Positions 6,257 to 14,464 of a DNA stretch of 41,306 nucleotides are shown here, piece by piece; the stretch's first letter is position 1; each line of letters begins with the position of its first letter. The notes under the pieces were generated by a model that saw only the letters and a list, made by a program, of their open reading frames with translations, was not told the origin of the DNA and did no database searches. The position numbers and the translations under genes are program-made. The DNA comes from Alphaproteobacteria bacterium (GTDB lineage Bacteria; Pseudomonadota; Alphaproteobacteria; JAJUGE01): positions 1 to 41,306 of the forward strand of contig JAJUGE010000022.1 of NCBI GenBank assembly GCA_029268305.1, given 5' to 3'.

Positions 6257-7312
6257 TCAGTTGGCGAAGCTGCCGACCATACCCGTAATGCCGGCGCCGA
6301 AAGGTCCCGCAAGCAGCGGTGCCAGCATCACCAGGATCTGCGGCAGCTTCGCCGCGGGCGCGATCGTGAGGCCGCGCTCGTTCAGCCATTCGGCGGCGTC
6401 GAAATCGGCCTGCTCGCGCAGGGAACCCGGGACCGCGGCCAACGCCTTTCGTGACAGCCACACCGTCACCGGGATGTAGAACGCCGCGATCATCAGCGTG
6501 AAGTTCGCGCCCCAGTACAGACTGACGCCGAGCGCCTGCTTCTCGACGAGCGATCGGATCGCCGCGTCGTCGATCATCGCCGCCGGCCAGCGCAGCCAGG
6601 CGTACATGTGCAATATGCCCACGACGAGCAGGGCGGAGCCGAAGTTCAGCAGCTCTCGAAACTCGCGCAGCAGACGCCGGATGTGCCTGATCTCGGCGCC
6701 CTCGGGCACGCCGCCGGCGGGTGGTGCCAGGATGCAGCAGCCGGTCATGATCGCCACCACCGGGACGATCACGGCGAAGACGTTGATGATCAGGACGAGC
6801 AACGAGATGGCGCCGAGCGGGAACGGCGGGAAGGCGTTCGCGACCATCAGGCTGCGAAACGTGAAATAGAAGATCGCCGCAAGGCTGGTGCCGGAATAGG
6901 CGGAAAACGCGAGTTGCACCACGCCCGCGGCCGCGAGGATGCCGCCGACGATCACGAAACGCCGGAGGCACGGGCCTTTGACCGATCGGTGCGCGAGCGT
7001 TGCGAAGGCGAGCAGGCAACCGAGAAACACGATGTAGTAGATCAGCGCCGACGTGCCCCAGACGAGACGCGCTTCCGCCTCGCGCAGGCGCGCCTCGACG
7101 GTCCAGTCGTCCGGCGTCGGTAGATAGGGCACGATCGCACGTCCCGTCTCGCCGAGATCGAACGCGACGAACTCGAACAGCGTGCTCGCGATCAGCAACA
7201 CCAGCAACGGCGCGGCCGCCGGAGCGAGGCAGCCCAGCTCGTGCCGCTGCAGCGGATCCGAACGAGGGCCGGAGCGGATCTCCGGCCGGGGCGTGGAAGC
7301 GCCTTCAGGCAT
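6257..7312 (-). CDS. multi-pass membrane protein, family not recognised
   Basis: I do not recognise this 351-residue protein. It has about seven hydrophobic segments: near residues 27-47 (PAAAPLLVLLIAS), 78-98 (SALIYYIVFLGCLLAFA), 106-126 (VIVGGILAAAGVVQLAFSAY), 147-177 (ISLLVLIINVFAVIVPVVAI), 205-225 (LLVVGILHMYAWL), 245-270 (LYWGANFTLMIAAFYIPVTV) and near the C-terminus (LVMLAPLLAGPFGAG). A basic loop (IRHIRRLLREFREL) precedes the fifth segment. The ATG at 7312 overlaps the pyrE stop as TGATG, implying translational coupling. I infer only that it is an inner-membrane protein coexpressed with pyrE and a phosphoesterase. No transporter or enzyme motif is visible. Confidence 0.75.
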   Translation of the reverse strand: MPEGASTPRPEIRSGPRSDPLQRHELGCLAPAAAPLLVLLIASTLFEFVAFDLGETGRAIVPYLPTPDDWTVEARLREAEARLVWGTSALIYYIVFLGCLLAFATLAHRSVKGPCLRRFVIVGGILAAAGVVQLAFSAYSGTSLAAIFYFTFRSLMVANAFPPFPLGAISLLVLIINVFAVIVPVVAIMTGCCILAPPAGGVPEGAEIRHIRRLLREFRELLNFGSALLVVGILHMYAWLRWPAAMIDDAAIRSLVEKQALGVSLYWGANFTLMIAAFYIPVTVWLSRKALAAVPGSLREQADFDAAEWLNERGLTIAPAAKLPQILVMLAPLLAGPFGAGITGMVGSFAN

Positions 7313-8010
7313 CAGATCCGGGCTTCGTTGCCGATACCGCCGTTCGCCCGCGACCACTGCACCGGGTCGGCGATATAGGCCTCGATAGCCTCGAGAGTGT
7401 CCGAGCCCAACGCATTGCGGCGACGCGCCACCGCCAGCACGTCCGACCAGGTCGCGAGCGCGAACAGCGAGACGCCGAGGGCGTCGAGGTCCCGTACGAC
7501 ATGATCGAAGATGCCGTACTTGAAGAGGACGAAGGCGCGCTGCACCTCGGCGCCGGCGCGTTGGAGGCCGCGGCAGAAGAGCGCCTTCGACCGGCCGTCC
7601 GTCGTCACATCCTCGACCAGCAGCACCCGCTTGCCCGCCTCGAGAACACCTTCCGTCTGGGCGGTCGGGCCGAATCCCATCGCCTGCTTCCGCACGACCA
7701 CCAGCGGCAGGTGCAGCCGGTCGGCTATCATCGCCGCGAACGGCACGCCCGCGACCTCGCCGCCTGCGATAACATCGATCGCCTCGTAGCCGACGTTGGC
7801 CATGATGCGCCGGATCGCCAGCTCGATGATCGCGTCCCGCGCGAGCGGAAACGAGATCAGCCGCTTGCAGTCGACGAAAACGGGGCTCGCCCAGCCGGAC
7901 GAGAAGAAGAACGGCTCGTCGGGGCGGAACAGCACCGAGCGCGTATCGAGCAGGATCTGCGCGGTCAGCTCGGCGAGATCGTCGCCCGGGGCGTCGGCGG
8001 CGGGAATCAT
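7312..8010 (-). CDS. pyrE: orotate phosphoribosyltransferase
   Basis: A 232-residue type I phosphoribosyltransferase that converts orotate and PRPP to orotidine 5'-monophosphate, the fifth step of de novo UMP synthesis. The PRPP-binding motif is VLLVEDVTTDGRSK. PyrE-type features include FFFSSGWASPVFVDCKRLISF, which binds orotate, DVIAGGEVAGVPFAAMIAD and LPLVVVRKQAMGFG. The start at ATG 8010 overlaps the upstream amidohydrolase stop as ATGA, and its own stop overlaps the next gene as TGATG, so it is sandwiched in a coupled operon. The length is slightly above the 210-220 usual for bacteria because of a short C-terminal extension ending in GGIGNEARI. Confidence 0.93.
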   Translation of the reverse strand: MIPAADAPGDDLAELTAQILLDTRSVLFRPDEPFFFSSGWASPVFVDCKRLISFPLARDAIIELAIRRIMANVGYEAIDVIAGGEVAGVPFAAMIADRLHLPLVVVRKQAMGFGPTAQTEGVLEAGKRVLLVEDVTTDGRSKALFCRGLQRAGAEVQRAFVLFKYGIFDHVVRDLDALGVSLFALATWSDVLAVARRRNALGSDTLEAIEAYIADPVQWSRANGGIGNEARI

Positions 8011-9302
8011 GGCTCGGACTCCGTCACGGTGAGAAGGCCGTTGATCAGCACCTCGGCGCCGAGGAAGAAGTCGTCGAAGGCCATGGCCTCGGCGGGATTG
8101 TGGGAGCCGTGCTCGTTCCGGATGAAGATCATCACCGTCGGCACGCCCTCGTTGGCGAAGATCGCGGCATCGTGGCCGGCGCCCGAAGGCAGCCGCTCGT
8201 GCGGGATCTCCAGCCGGTCGCAGACGGCGTCGAAATGGGCGACGAGGCGCTCGTCCATCACCGCGGGAGCGGTCGGAACGGCCGGTCCGAAATCGAAAGC
8301 CACGCCGCGCGAGCGTCCGATCGCCGCCCCTTCCTCCTGCACCAGTTCCTCGAAGCCGGCCAGAACTTCCGGGGCCTGGCTGCGGTATTCGAGGCTGAAG
8401 CGGACCTCGCCGGGCACCCGGCTCATCGCGTGTTCCGCCGGGTTGGTGCCGAGGATACCGATAGTGACGACCAGATCCTGGCCCTGCTGCAGCAACGTCT
8501 CCCAGTGGCGGTCGAGCCGCATCACGAACTCGGACACGGCGAACACCGCGTCGTGGCGGAGCCAGCGCGGAACGGCGCCGGAATGCGCCGCCTCGCCCCG
8601 GCACACCGCGCGCGGGTGACGCACGTTGCCGCGGATGCCGGTGACGATGCCGACCGGGATGTTCCGCGCCACCATGACCGGGCCCTGCTCGATGTGGAGC
8701 TCGACGAAGCAGGCGATGTCGCGCGGGTCGACGATCGGCTCCCCGCGGCGGATCCGCTCGATGTCGGCACCGGCCGCGGCCATGCAGGCGGCGAGTGTCT
8801 CGCCGGAGCCGCTCTGCGTCAGCTCGAGATCCGCCGGATCGAACTTGCCGAACAGCGACATCGAGCCGAGATAGCATTTGCCGAACCAGGCGCTCTCCTC
8901 ACCGCGCAGAGCATAGACCCGGAGGGTACGATCCGCGGCGATGCCGTGGCGCTTGAGATGAACGAGCCCCAGCAGCCCCGCGATCACGCCGGCCGCACCG
9001 TCGTAATTGCCGCCCTGGGGCACGGAGTCGAGGTGCGATCCGGTCGCCAACACCGGTCGGCTCGCGTCGGTGCCCGGCAGCGAGATAAGGAGATTGGCGG
9101 CCGCATCGTACTCGACGTCGAGCCCCTCGCTGCTGGCGGCTTCGGCGATCAGGCGCATGGCCTCGGTCTCGCCGGCACCGTAGGTGGCGCGACTGATACC
9201 GACGCCGTCGAACGAGATCTCGCGCAGCCGCTCGAACAGGCCTTCTGCCCAACGCCTCAGTCCATCGTCGAAGCGGATCGGATCGTGCGGCAAAGCGTTC
9301 AT
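8007..9302 (-). CDS. M20-family Zn-dependent hydrolase (N-carbamoyl-amino-acid / allantoate / ureidopropionate amidohydrolase type)
   Basis: This 431-residue protein matches the amidase/hydantoinase/carbamoylase branch of peptidase family M20. Metal-binding and catalytic residues are visible: ATGSHLDSVPQGGNYDGAAG (His90, Asp101), LRGEESAWFG (Glu135/Glu136), FVELHIEQGP (His203) and HGSHNPAEAM near the C-terminus. The bridging domain includes GIRGNVRHPRAVCRGEAAHSG. Family members remove the carbamoyl or ureido group from N-carbamoyl amino acids, beta-ureidopropionate or allantoate. The exact substrate cannot be assigned. It overlaps pyrE by 4 bp (ATGA), so a ureido-acid substrate linked to pyrimidine metabolism is an attractive inference. 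Confidence 0.9.
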   Translation of the reverse strand: MNALPHDPIRFDDGLRRWAEGLFERLREISFDGVGISRATYGAGETEAMRLIAEAASSEGLDVEYDAAANLLISLPGTDASRPVLATGSHLDSVPQGGNYDGAAGVIAGLLGLVHLKRHGIAADRTLRVYALRGEESAWFGKCYLGSMSLFGKFDPADLELTQSGSGETLAACMAAAGADIERIRRGEPIVDPRDIACFVELHIEQGPVMVARNIPVGIVTGIRGNVRHPRAVCRGEAAHSGAVPRWLRHDAVFAVSEFVMRLDRHWETLLQQGQDLVVTIGILGTNPAEHAMSRVPGEVRFSLEYRSQAPEVLAGFEELVQEEGAAIGRSRGVAFDFGPAVPTAPAVMDERLVAHFDAVCDRLEIPHERLPSGAGHDAAIFANEGVPTVMIFIRNEHGSHNPAEAMAFDDFFLGAEVLINGLLTVTESEP

Positions 9303-9374
9303 AACTAAGCTTGAACCCGGAAGCGGCGGTTGCCAAGCCCGCCCTCTGCCTACTTCCTATGGTAGCCTCGTGGG

Positions 9375-10202
9375 ATGCGAAGCGACGTCGTCGATCTGGC
9401 GGAATTCTACCGCTCCCCTCTCGGCCGGGTAGCTCAGCGGATGGTGCGGCGGCGCATCCGCGCGATGTGGCCGGACGTCTCCGGCATGACCGTGCTCGGG
9501 CTCGGCTATGCGACCCCGATCCTGCGACCGTTCCTGGAGGAAGCGGCGCGGGTCATCGCCCTGATGCCGGCCCGCCAGGGGGTCGTGCGCTGGCCGCAGC
9601 AGGAGCCGAACCTGGTGGCATTGGGGGACGAGGCCGAGCTGCCGTTCGCCGACCTTTCGGTCGACCGCGTACTGTTGGTCCATTCGGTGGAAAGCACCGA
9701 ACAGCTCCGGCCCTTGATGCGGGAAGTGTGGCGCATCCTGGCCGCCAACGGCCGCGCCGCGATCGTCGCACCGAACCGGAGAGGTCTCTGGGCCCGCATC
9801 GAGCGGACGCCGTTCGCCTACGGCGCCCCCTACTCTGCCTCGCAGCTCAGAGACTTGCTGCGCAGCGCGATGTTCATGCCGACCGCGTCCGAGCCGGCCC
9901 TGTTCGTTCCGCCGACGCGCTCTCGCATGCTGCTGTCGTCGGCCGAGGCGTGGGAGAGGATCGGCAGCCGCTGGCTGCCTCTGTTCGGCGGTGTCGTCAT
10001 CGTCGAGGCGACGAAGCAGATCTATGCAGCGGCCACGCCCCACGCCGCCACCCTGCGGCGCCGCGCCCGAGCGCCGCGGAACGCGGTGATCCCGGGTGCT
10101 CGCGACAGAAGCCCATTGAAGGCTATTCGGCCGCCTGGGGCAGCTCCGCCTGCACCGGCCTCGTCGCCTCCCGAGGCTTCTTCTCGCGAGCCAGCTCGAT
10201 GA
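9375..10202 (+). CDS. class I SAM-dependent methyltransferase
   Basis: A 275-residue protein with a methyltransferase type 11 core. Motif I is TVLGLGYATPILRPFLEE (about 38-55). LVALGDEAELPFADLSVDRVLLVHSVE covers motifs II-IV, and LREVWRIL-like and GRAAIVAPNRRGLWARIE segments follow. Motif I lacks the usual DxGxGxG pattern (VLGLGYA), which is seen in a subgroup of proteobacterial homologues. The target is unknown. The last 27 codons, rich in Pro, Ala and Ser, overlap the convergent RND gene by 80 bp and look like translation of the opposite strand rather than a conserved tail. The gene is divergent from the amidohydrolase operon with 72 bp between starts. Confidence 0.82.
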   Translation: MRSDVVDLAEFYRSPLGRVAQRMVRRRIRAMWPDVSGMTVLGLGYATPILRPFLEEAARVIALMPARQGVVRWPQQEPNLVALGDEAELPFADLSVDRVLLVHSVESTEQLRPLMREVWRILAANGRAAIVAPNRRGLWARIERTPFAYGAPYSASQLRDLLRSAMFMPTASEPALFVPPTRSRMLLSSAEAWERIGSRWLPLFGGVVIVEATKQIYAAATPHAATLRRRARAPRNAVIPGARDRSPLKAIRPPGAAPPAPASSPPEASSREPAR

Positions 10203-13200
10203 TCGTGTAGGCGGCCGGAATCACGAAGAGGGTGAAGAACGTGCCGACGAGGAGGCCGCCGACGATGACCATGCCAATCTGCTGACGGCTCTCGGCACCG
10301 GCTCCGGTGGCGATCGCGAGCGGCACCGCGCCGAGCACCATGGCGCCGGTCGTCATCATAATCGGCCGCAGCCGAAGGGCAGAGGCGTCGAGGATGGCGT
10401 CCAGGATCGAAAGCCCGCGCTCGCGCATCTGGTTCGCGAATTCGACGATCAGGATGCCGTGCTTGGTGATCAACCCGATCAGGGTGACGAGCCCCACCTG
10501 GCTGTAGATGTTGAGCGTGCCGCCCGCGAGATAGAGCGTGAGGATCGCCCCGGCGATCGACAGCGGCACCGTCAGCATGATCGTGAAGGGGTGGATGAAG
10601 CTCTCGAACTGGGCGGCGAGGACGAGATAGATGAACGCCAGCGCCAGCAGAAACGTCAGGAAGAGGCTGGCGCTCGCCTCCTTGAACTCGCGCGACTGGC
10701 CCGAATAGTCGATCTGCGCGGTGGCCGGCAGCACTTCGGCGGCAATCCCTTCCATGAACTCGATCGCCTCGCCGAGCGAATAGCCGGAGGCGAGATTGGC
10801 ACTGATTGTGGCCGAGCGGCGCTGGTCGAAGTGATTCAGCTCCTTCGGCGAAATCCCCTCCTCGACCCGGACCAGGTTGGAGAGCGGCACCATCTGCCCG
10901 CCGCGCGAGCGGACGTGGATCCGCTTCAGGTCGTCCGGGTTGCGGCGGTCGACGTCCTGCAGCTGCACCACGACGTCGTACTGCTTGCCTTCCCGCTTGA
11001 AACGGGTGACCTGCCGGCCGCCGAGCATGGTCTCCAGCGTGCGGCCGATGGTGTCGACTCCGATGCCGAGATCGCCCGCCTTCTCCCGGTCGATCTCCAC
11101 CTTGATCTGGGGCGTGTTGAGCTTGAGGTCGGTATCGAGGTCGAGCAGGTTCGGGTTCTCCGCAGCCCTGACCATGATGCTGTCGACCATCTGCTCGAGG
11201 TCACGATAGGACTGGCCGGTCTGGATCACGAACTCCAGCGGCTTGGACCGGGAGCTCTGGCCGAGCGGCGGCGGATTGGACGGGAACGCCCGGATGCCGG
11301 CGATCTTCGCCATCTGCGGGGCAAGCGCACGAGTGATCTCCTGCTGCGTCCGGTCGCGCTCCTCCCAAGGCTTCAGCCGGACGAAGCCGACCATGTTGCT
11401 CACGGTCGGGAAGCCGGCGATCACCATGTAGCGCTCGACCTCGGGCACCGTGTCGAGCAGCGCTTCGACCTGCTTCGCGTAGGCGTCTGTGTACTCGATC
11501 GTGGCGCCTTCGGGGCTAATGCCGGTGATCGAGATCGTCGACTGATCCTCGTAGGGGGCGAGCTCGGACGGGAGCTGCGTGAAGAGAAAGCCGCCGCCGC
11601 CCGCCACGCACAAGCCGACGAGGACGACCAGCCAGCGCGCGCGCAACGCGTATTGCAGGACGGATCGATACCCGCCGATCACCCGCTGGAAACCGGCCTC
11701 GGTGACATTGTAGAAGCGCCCGTGATGCTCGTGCGCGCGCAGCAGCTTCGAGCACATCATCGGCGACAGCGTCAGCGCCACGAAGCCGGAGATCAGCACC
11801 GCCCCGGCCAGGGTCCAGGCGAACTCGGTGAAGAGACGACCCGTCGTGCCGGTCAGGAACCCGATCGGCGCGTAGACCGCGGCCAGGGTCAGGGTCATGC
11901 CGATGACGGCGAAGGCGATCTCCCGGCTGCCCTTGAGCGCCGCCTGGAAGGGTTTCTCCCCCTCCTCCACATGACGGTAGATGTTTTCGAGCATCACGAT
12001 CGCGTCATCGACGACCAGCCCGATCGCGAGCACGAGCGACAGCAGGGTCAGCGTGTTGATGCTGAAGCCGAGCGCCAGCATGATCGTACAGGCGCCGATC
12101 AGGGCCACGGGGATCGTGACCAGGGGGATCAGGGTCGCGCGGAACGATCGGAGAAAGAAGAAGATGATCAGCACGACCAGCACGATCGCCTCGCCGATGG
12201 TGGTGTAGACATTGCCGATCGAGGCTTCGATGAACTCCGACCTGTCGTAGGAGACTGCCGCGTCGATCCCCTCGGGCAGATTGGCGAGGACGCTCGGCAG
12301 CTCGGCCCGCACCGCGGCGGAGATGTCGAGCGGGTTCGCCGTCGCCTGCTTGATGACGCCGACGGTGACCGAGGTGCGCCGGTTGAAGCGATTGCTGCGC
12401 CGTTCGTCGCGGGCGGCGATCATCGCGTGCCCGACGTCCTTGAGCCGCACCAGGTAGCCGCCCGACGATTTCAGGATGAGGTTGTCGAAGCCCTCGGGCG
12501 TACGCAGATCCGATTCCGAAAGGACGGTGAACTCGCGGCTGCGGCTCTCGATGCGGCCCGCCGGAATCTCCACGTTCTGGCGCCTGAGGGCGTCCTCGAC
12601 GTCCTGGGTGGTGAGCCCGTAGGCGGCGAGGCGCTCGGGATCCAGCCAGAGCCGCATCGCGAAGCGGCGCTCACCGTAGAGGTCGACCTGGGCAACGCCC
12701 GGCAGCGTCTGCAGCTGCTCCTTGACGATGCGGTCGGCGAAATCGCTGATCTCGAGCTGGTTGTAGCGATCGCTGAAGAGCGAGAGATAGATCGTGGCCC
12801 GGGCGTCCGCTTCGACCTTCCGGATCACCGGCTCCTCGATCTCGTCCGGAAGGCGGCCGCGGGTCCGGCCGACCCGGTCGCGGACATCGCTCGCGGCCGA
12901 ATCCGGCGCGCGGTCCAGATTGAACTCGATCGAGATCTGGCTCCGCTCCGGGCGGCTGCTGGAGGTCATCAGCTTGATGCCCTCGATACCGGCGAGCTGC
13001 TCCTCCAGCGGCTGCGTCACCTGGGTCTCGATGATCTCGGCGCTCGCCCCGGGATACTGGGTCGTGACCGTCACCACCGGCGGGTCGATCTTCGGATATT
13101 CGCGCACCGCGAGGCGCTGATACGAGACGATGCCCACCAGCACCAGGATCAGGCTCATCACCGTGGCGAAGACGGGCCGTCGAACGCAGGTGTCGGAAAG

Positions 13201-13206
13201 CTTCAT
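10123..13206 (-). CDS. RND-family multidrug efflux transporter (inner-membrane, HAE1/AcrB type)
   Basis: A full-length 1027-residue RND permease with the AcrB layout: an N-terminal helix (DTCVRRPVFATVMSLILVL), a large periplasmic porter loop, helices 2-6, an amphipathic helix, a second loop and helices 8-12. Proton-relay residues are present: the Asp-Asp pair in LAIGLVVDDAIVMLENIY in TM4, and the Lys in LIGLITKHGILIVEFANQ in TM10. Family knowledge: the protein forms a trimer and exports drugs or lipophilic compounds by proton antiport, together with a periplasmic adaptor and a TolC-like channel. The adaptor gene lies 3 bp upstream. No channel gene is in the window. The C-terminus carries a hydrophilic tail (REKKPREATRPVQAEL). 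Confidence 0.95.
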   Translation of the reverse strand: MKLSDTCVRRPVFATVMSLILVLVGIVSYQRLAVREYPKIDPPVVTVTTQYPGASAEIIETQVTQPLEEQLAGIEGIKLMTSSSRPERSQISIEFNLDRAPDSAASDVRDRVGRTRGRLPDEIEEPVIRKVEADARATIYLSLFSDRYNQLEISDFADRIVKEQLQTLPGVAQVDLYGERRFAMRLWLDPERLAAYGLTTQDVEDALRRQNVEIPAGRIESRSREFTVLSESDLRTPEGFDNLILKSSGGYLVRLKDVGHAMIAARDERRSNRFNRRTSVTVGVIKQATANPLDISAAVRAELPSVLANLPEGIDAAVSYDRSEFIEASIGNVYTTIGEAIVLVVLIIFFFLRSFRATLIPLVTIPVALIGACTIMLALGFSINTLTLLSLVLAIGLVVDDAIVMLENIYRHVEEGEKPFQAALKGSREIAFAVIGMTLTLAAVYAPIGFLTGTTGRLFTEFAWTLAGAVLISGFVALTLSPMMCSKLLRAHEHHGRFYNVTEAGFQRVIGGYRSVLQYALRARWLVVLVGLCVAGGGGFLFTQLPSELAPYEDQSTISITGISPEGATIEYTDAYAKQVEALLDTVPEVERYMVIAGFPTVSNMVGFVRLKPWEERDRTQQEITRALAPQMAKIAGIRAFPSNPPPLGQSSRSKPLEFVIQTGQSYRDLEQMVDSIMVRAAENPNLLDLDTDLKLNTPQIKVEIDREKAGDLGIGVDTIGRTLETMLGGRQVTRFKREGKQYDVVVQLQDVDRRNPDDLKRIHVRSRGGQMVPLSNLVRVEEGISPKELNHFDQRRSATISANLASGYSLGEAIEFMEGIAAEVLPATAQIDYSGQSREFKEASASLFLTFLLALAFIYLVLAAQFESFIHPFTIMLTVPLSIAGAILTLYLAGGTLNIYSQVGLVTLIGLITKHGILIVEFANQMRERGLSILDAILDASALRLRPIMMTTGAMVLGAVPLAIATGAGAESRQQIGMVIVGGLLVGTFFTLFVIPAAYTIIELAREKKPREATRPVQAELPQAAE

Positions 13207-13209
13207 CGA

Positions 13210-14304
13210 TCAGCTGCTCCGCGGCTCGAACTGACCGGTCGGCGGCTTTACCGTGACGTCTGCGCCGTCACGGATCTTGAGCTGCCCGGCGGTGATGACG
13301 ATGTCGCCTTCGGAGAGCCCCTCGACGATCTCGACCTCGGCGGCACGGCGCTGGCCGAGCCGAACCGTGGTGAGGGCGGCCTTGTCGTCGATGACCCGAA
13401 ACACGGCCACACGATCCTGCAACGGCACGATCGCCTGCTCGGGCACCAGGAGCGCGTTGGCCCGTCGCTCGATGATAACTTCGACGCGGGCGAACAGGCC
13501 CGGCCGCAGCCGGCGGTCGTCGTTCTCCAGCCGAGCTCGAATGACCACGCTGCGCCCGTCGGCGTCGATGCGCGGGTCGATGGCATAGGCCTCTCCGGTG
13601 AACGTCTCGCCGGGAAATGCGTCCACCTGCACCTCGACCGACTGGCCCACCTGGATATCGCTCAAGGCCGGCTCGGGAACGCGGAAGTCGACCTTGATCG
13701 GGTCGATGTTCTCCAGGTTGACGATGTCCTGCCCCGGATTGACGTAATCGCCGACGCTGACCCGGCGCAGGCCGAGCACGCCGGAGAACGGCGCCGTCAG
13801 CCGGGTCTTTTCGAGGCGCGCTCTGGCCAGGGCCACCTCGGCCTCGCTGGCACGCAGGGCCGCCATCGCCTCGTCGCGTGTGCGGGCGGTGCCGACACGC
13901 CGCTGGAACAGCTCCTGCGCGCGTTGGGAATTCTGGCGACTGAGATTGAGCCCGGCCTCTGCCTGGGCGAGCTCCGCGCGGTAGACGGAATCATCAAGCG
14001 TGACGAGCGGCGCCCCTGCTGCGACGCGCTCGCCTTCCCGGAAATGTATCTCGGCGATACGACCGGCGATTTCCGGGCGCAGGATGACGGATTCATTGGA
14101 CTGGAGCGTTCCGACCGCCGTGATCGTGCGTGTTACGGTGCCGACGCGCACCGGCACCGCCTCGACCGTCACGGCGGCGGCCACCGCAGTTTCTCGAGCC
14201 TCCGCCCGCGGCTGCGCGCTCTCGTCCGGGCGCAGCGTCGAGTACCAGTAAACGCCGACACCCGCGACGATGAGCAGCAGGGCCGCTGCCAACTTTCGCA
14301 TCAT
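13210..14304 (-). CDS. RND efflux periplasmic adaptor (membrane fusion protein)
   Basis: A 364-residue adaptor of the HlyD/MexA type. An N-terminal anchor (MMRKLAAALLLIVAGVGVYWYS) is followed by a split lipoyl domain (VILRPEIAGRIAEIHFREGE before the hairpin and LTAPFSGVLGLRRVSVGDYV after it). A short coiled-coil hairpin rich in Ala, Glu, Arg and Gln (AELAQAEAGLNLSRQNSQRA) lies between the halves, and beta-barrel and membrane-proximal domains follow. I chose ATG 14304 because GCAAGGGAC precedes it; a frame start 48 bases upstream would add a non-conserved leader. The stop is 3 bp before the transporter's ATG, so the two form one operon. Confidence 0.92.
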   Translation of the reverse strand: MMRKLAAALLLIVAGVGVYWYSTLRPDESAQPRAEARETAVAAAVTVEAVPVRVGTVTRTITAVGTLQSNESVILRPEIAGRIAEIHFREGERVAAGAPLVTLDDSVYRAELAQAEAGLNLSRQNSQRAQELFQRRVGTARTRDEAMAALRASEAEVALARARLEKTRLTAPFSGVLGLRRVSVGDYVNPGQDIVNLENIDPIKVDFRVPEPALSDIQVGQSVEVQVDAFPGETFTGEAYAIDPRIDADGRSVVIRARLENDDRRLRPGLFARVEVIIERRANALLVPEQAIVPLQDRVAVFRVIDDKAALTTVRLGQRRAAEVEIVEGLSEGDIVITAGQLKIRDGADVTVKPPTGQFEPRSS

Positions 14305-14338
14305 GTCCCTTGCCCACCATCCCAGATGTCTATGAACG

Positions 14339-14358
14339 GCATTTAAGTGCAATAATGC
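14339..14358. promoter_or_regulatory. palindromic operator candidate upstream of the efflux operon
   Basis: The 20-mer GCATTTAAGTGCAATAATGC has exact 5-bp arms (GCATT/AATGC). It lies 35 bp before the adaptor ATG in a distinctly AT-rich patch. On the minus strand a CATAAT -10-like hexamer (14370-14365) sits just upstream, so a repressor bound here would block transcription. No regulator gene is adjacent. Confidence 0.4.
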
Positions 14359-14464
14359 AACTGAATTATGGCGAGCCGTCCCGCTCTGAATAATAATTTA
14401 GCGGGGCCGGATTAAGGATCGATCTACGGCGGCGGAACGTCGCCAACCTGCCGACACCGCGGCT

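Noticed and set aside
9420-9470. tRNA-like string CCGGGTAGCTCAGCGGATGG with a following GCATCCGC
   Set aside because: It lies inside the methyltransferase reading frame, and no T-arm (GTTCGAATC-like) or acceptor pairing follows at tRNA distance. The match is coincidental.
10459-14346. A very long plus-strand open frame of about 1295 codons
   Set aside because: It is the antisense shadow of the two RND efflux genes. The composition (Arg, Asp, Gly, Leu, His rich) has no domain, and the opposite strand has unmistakable RND and adaptor motifs.
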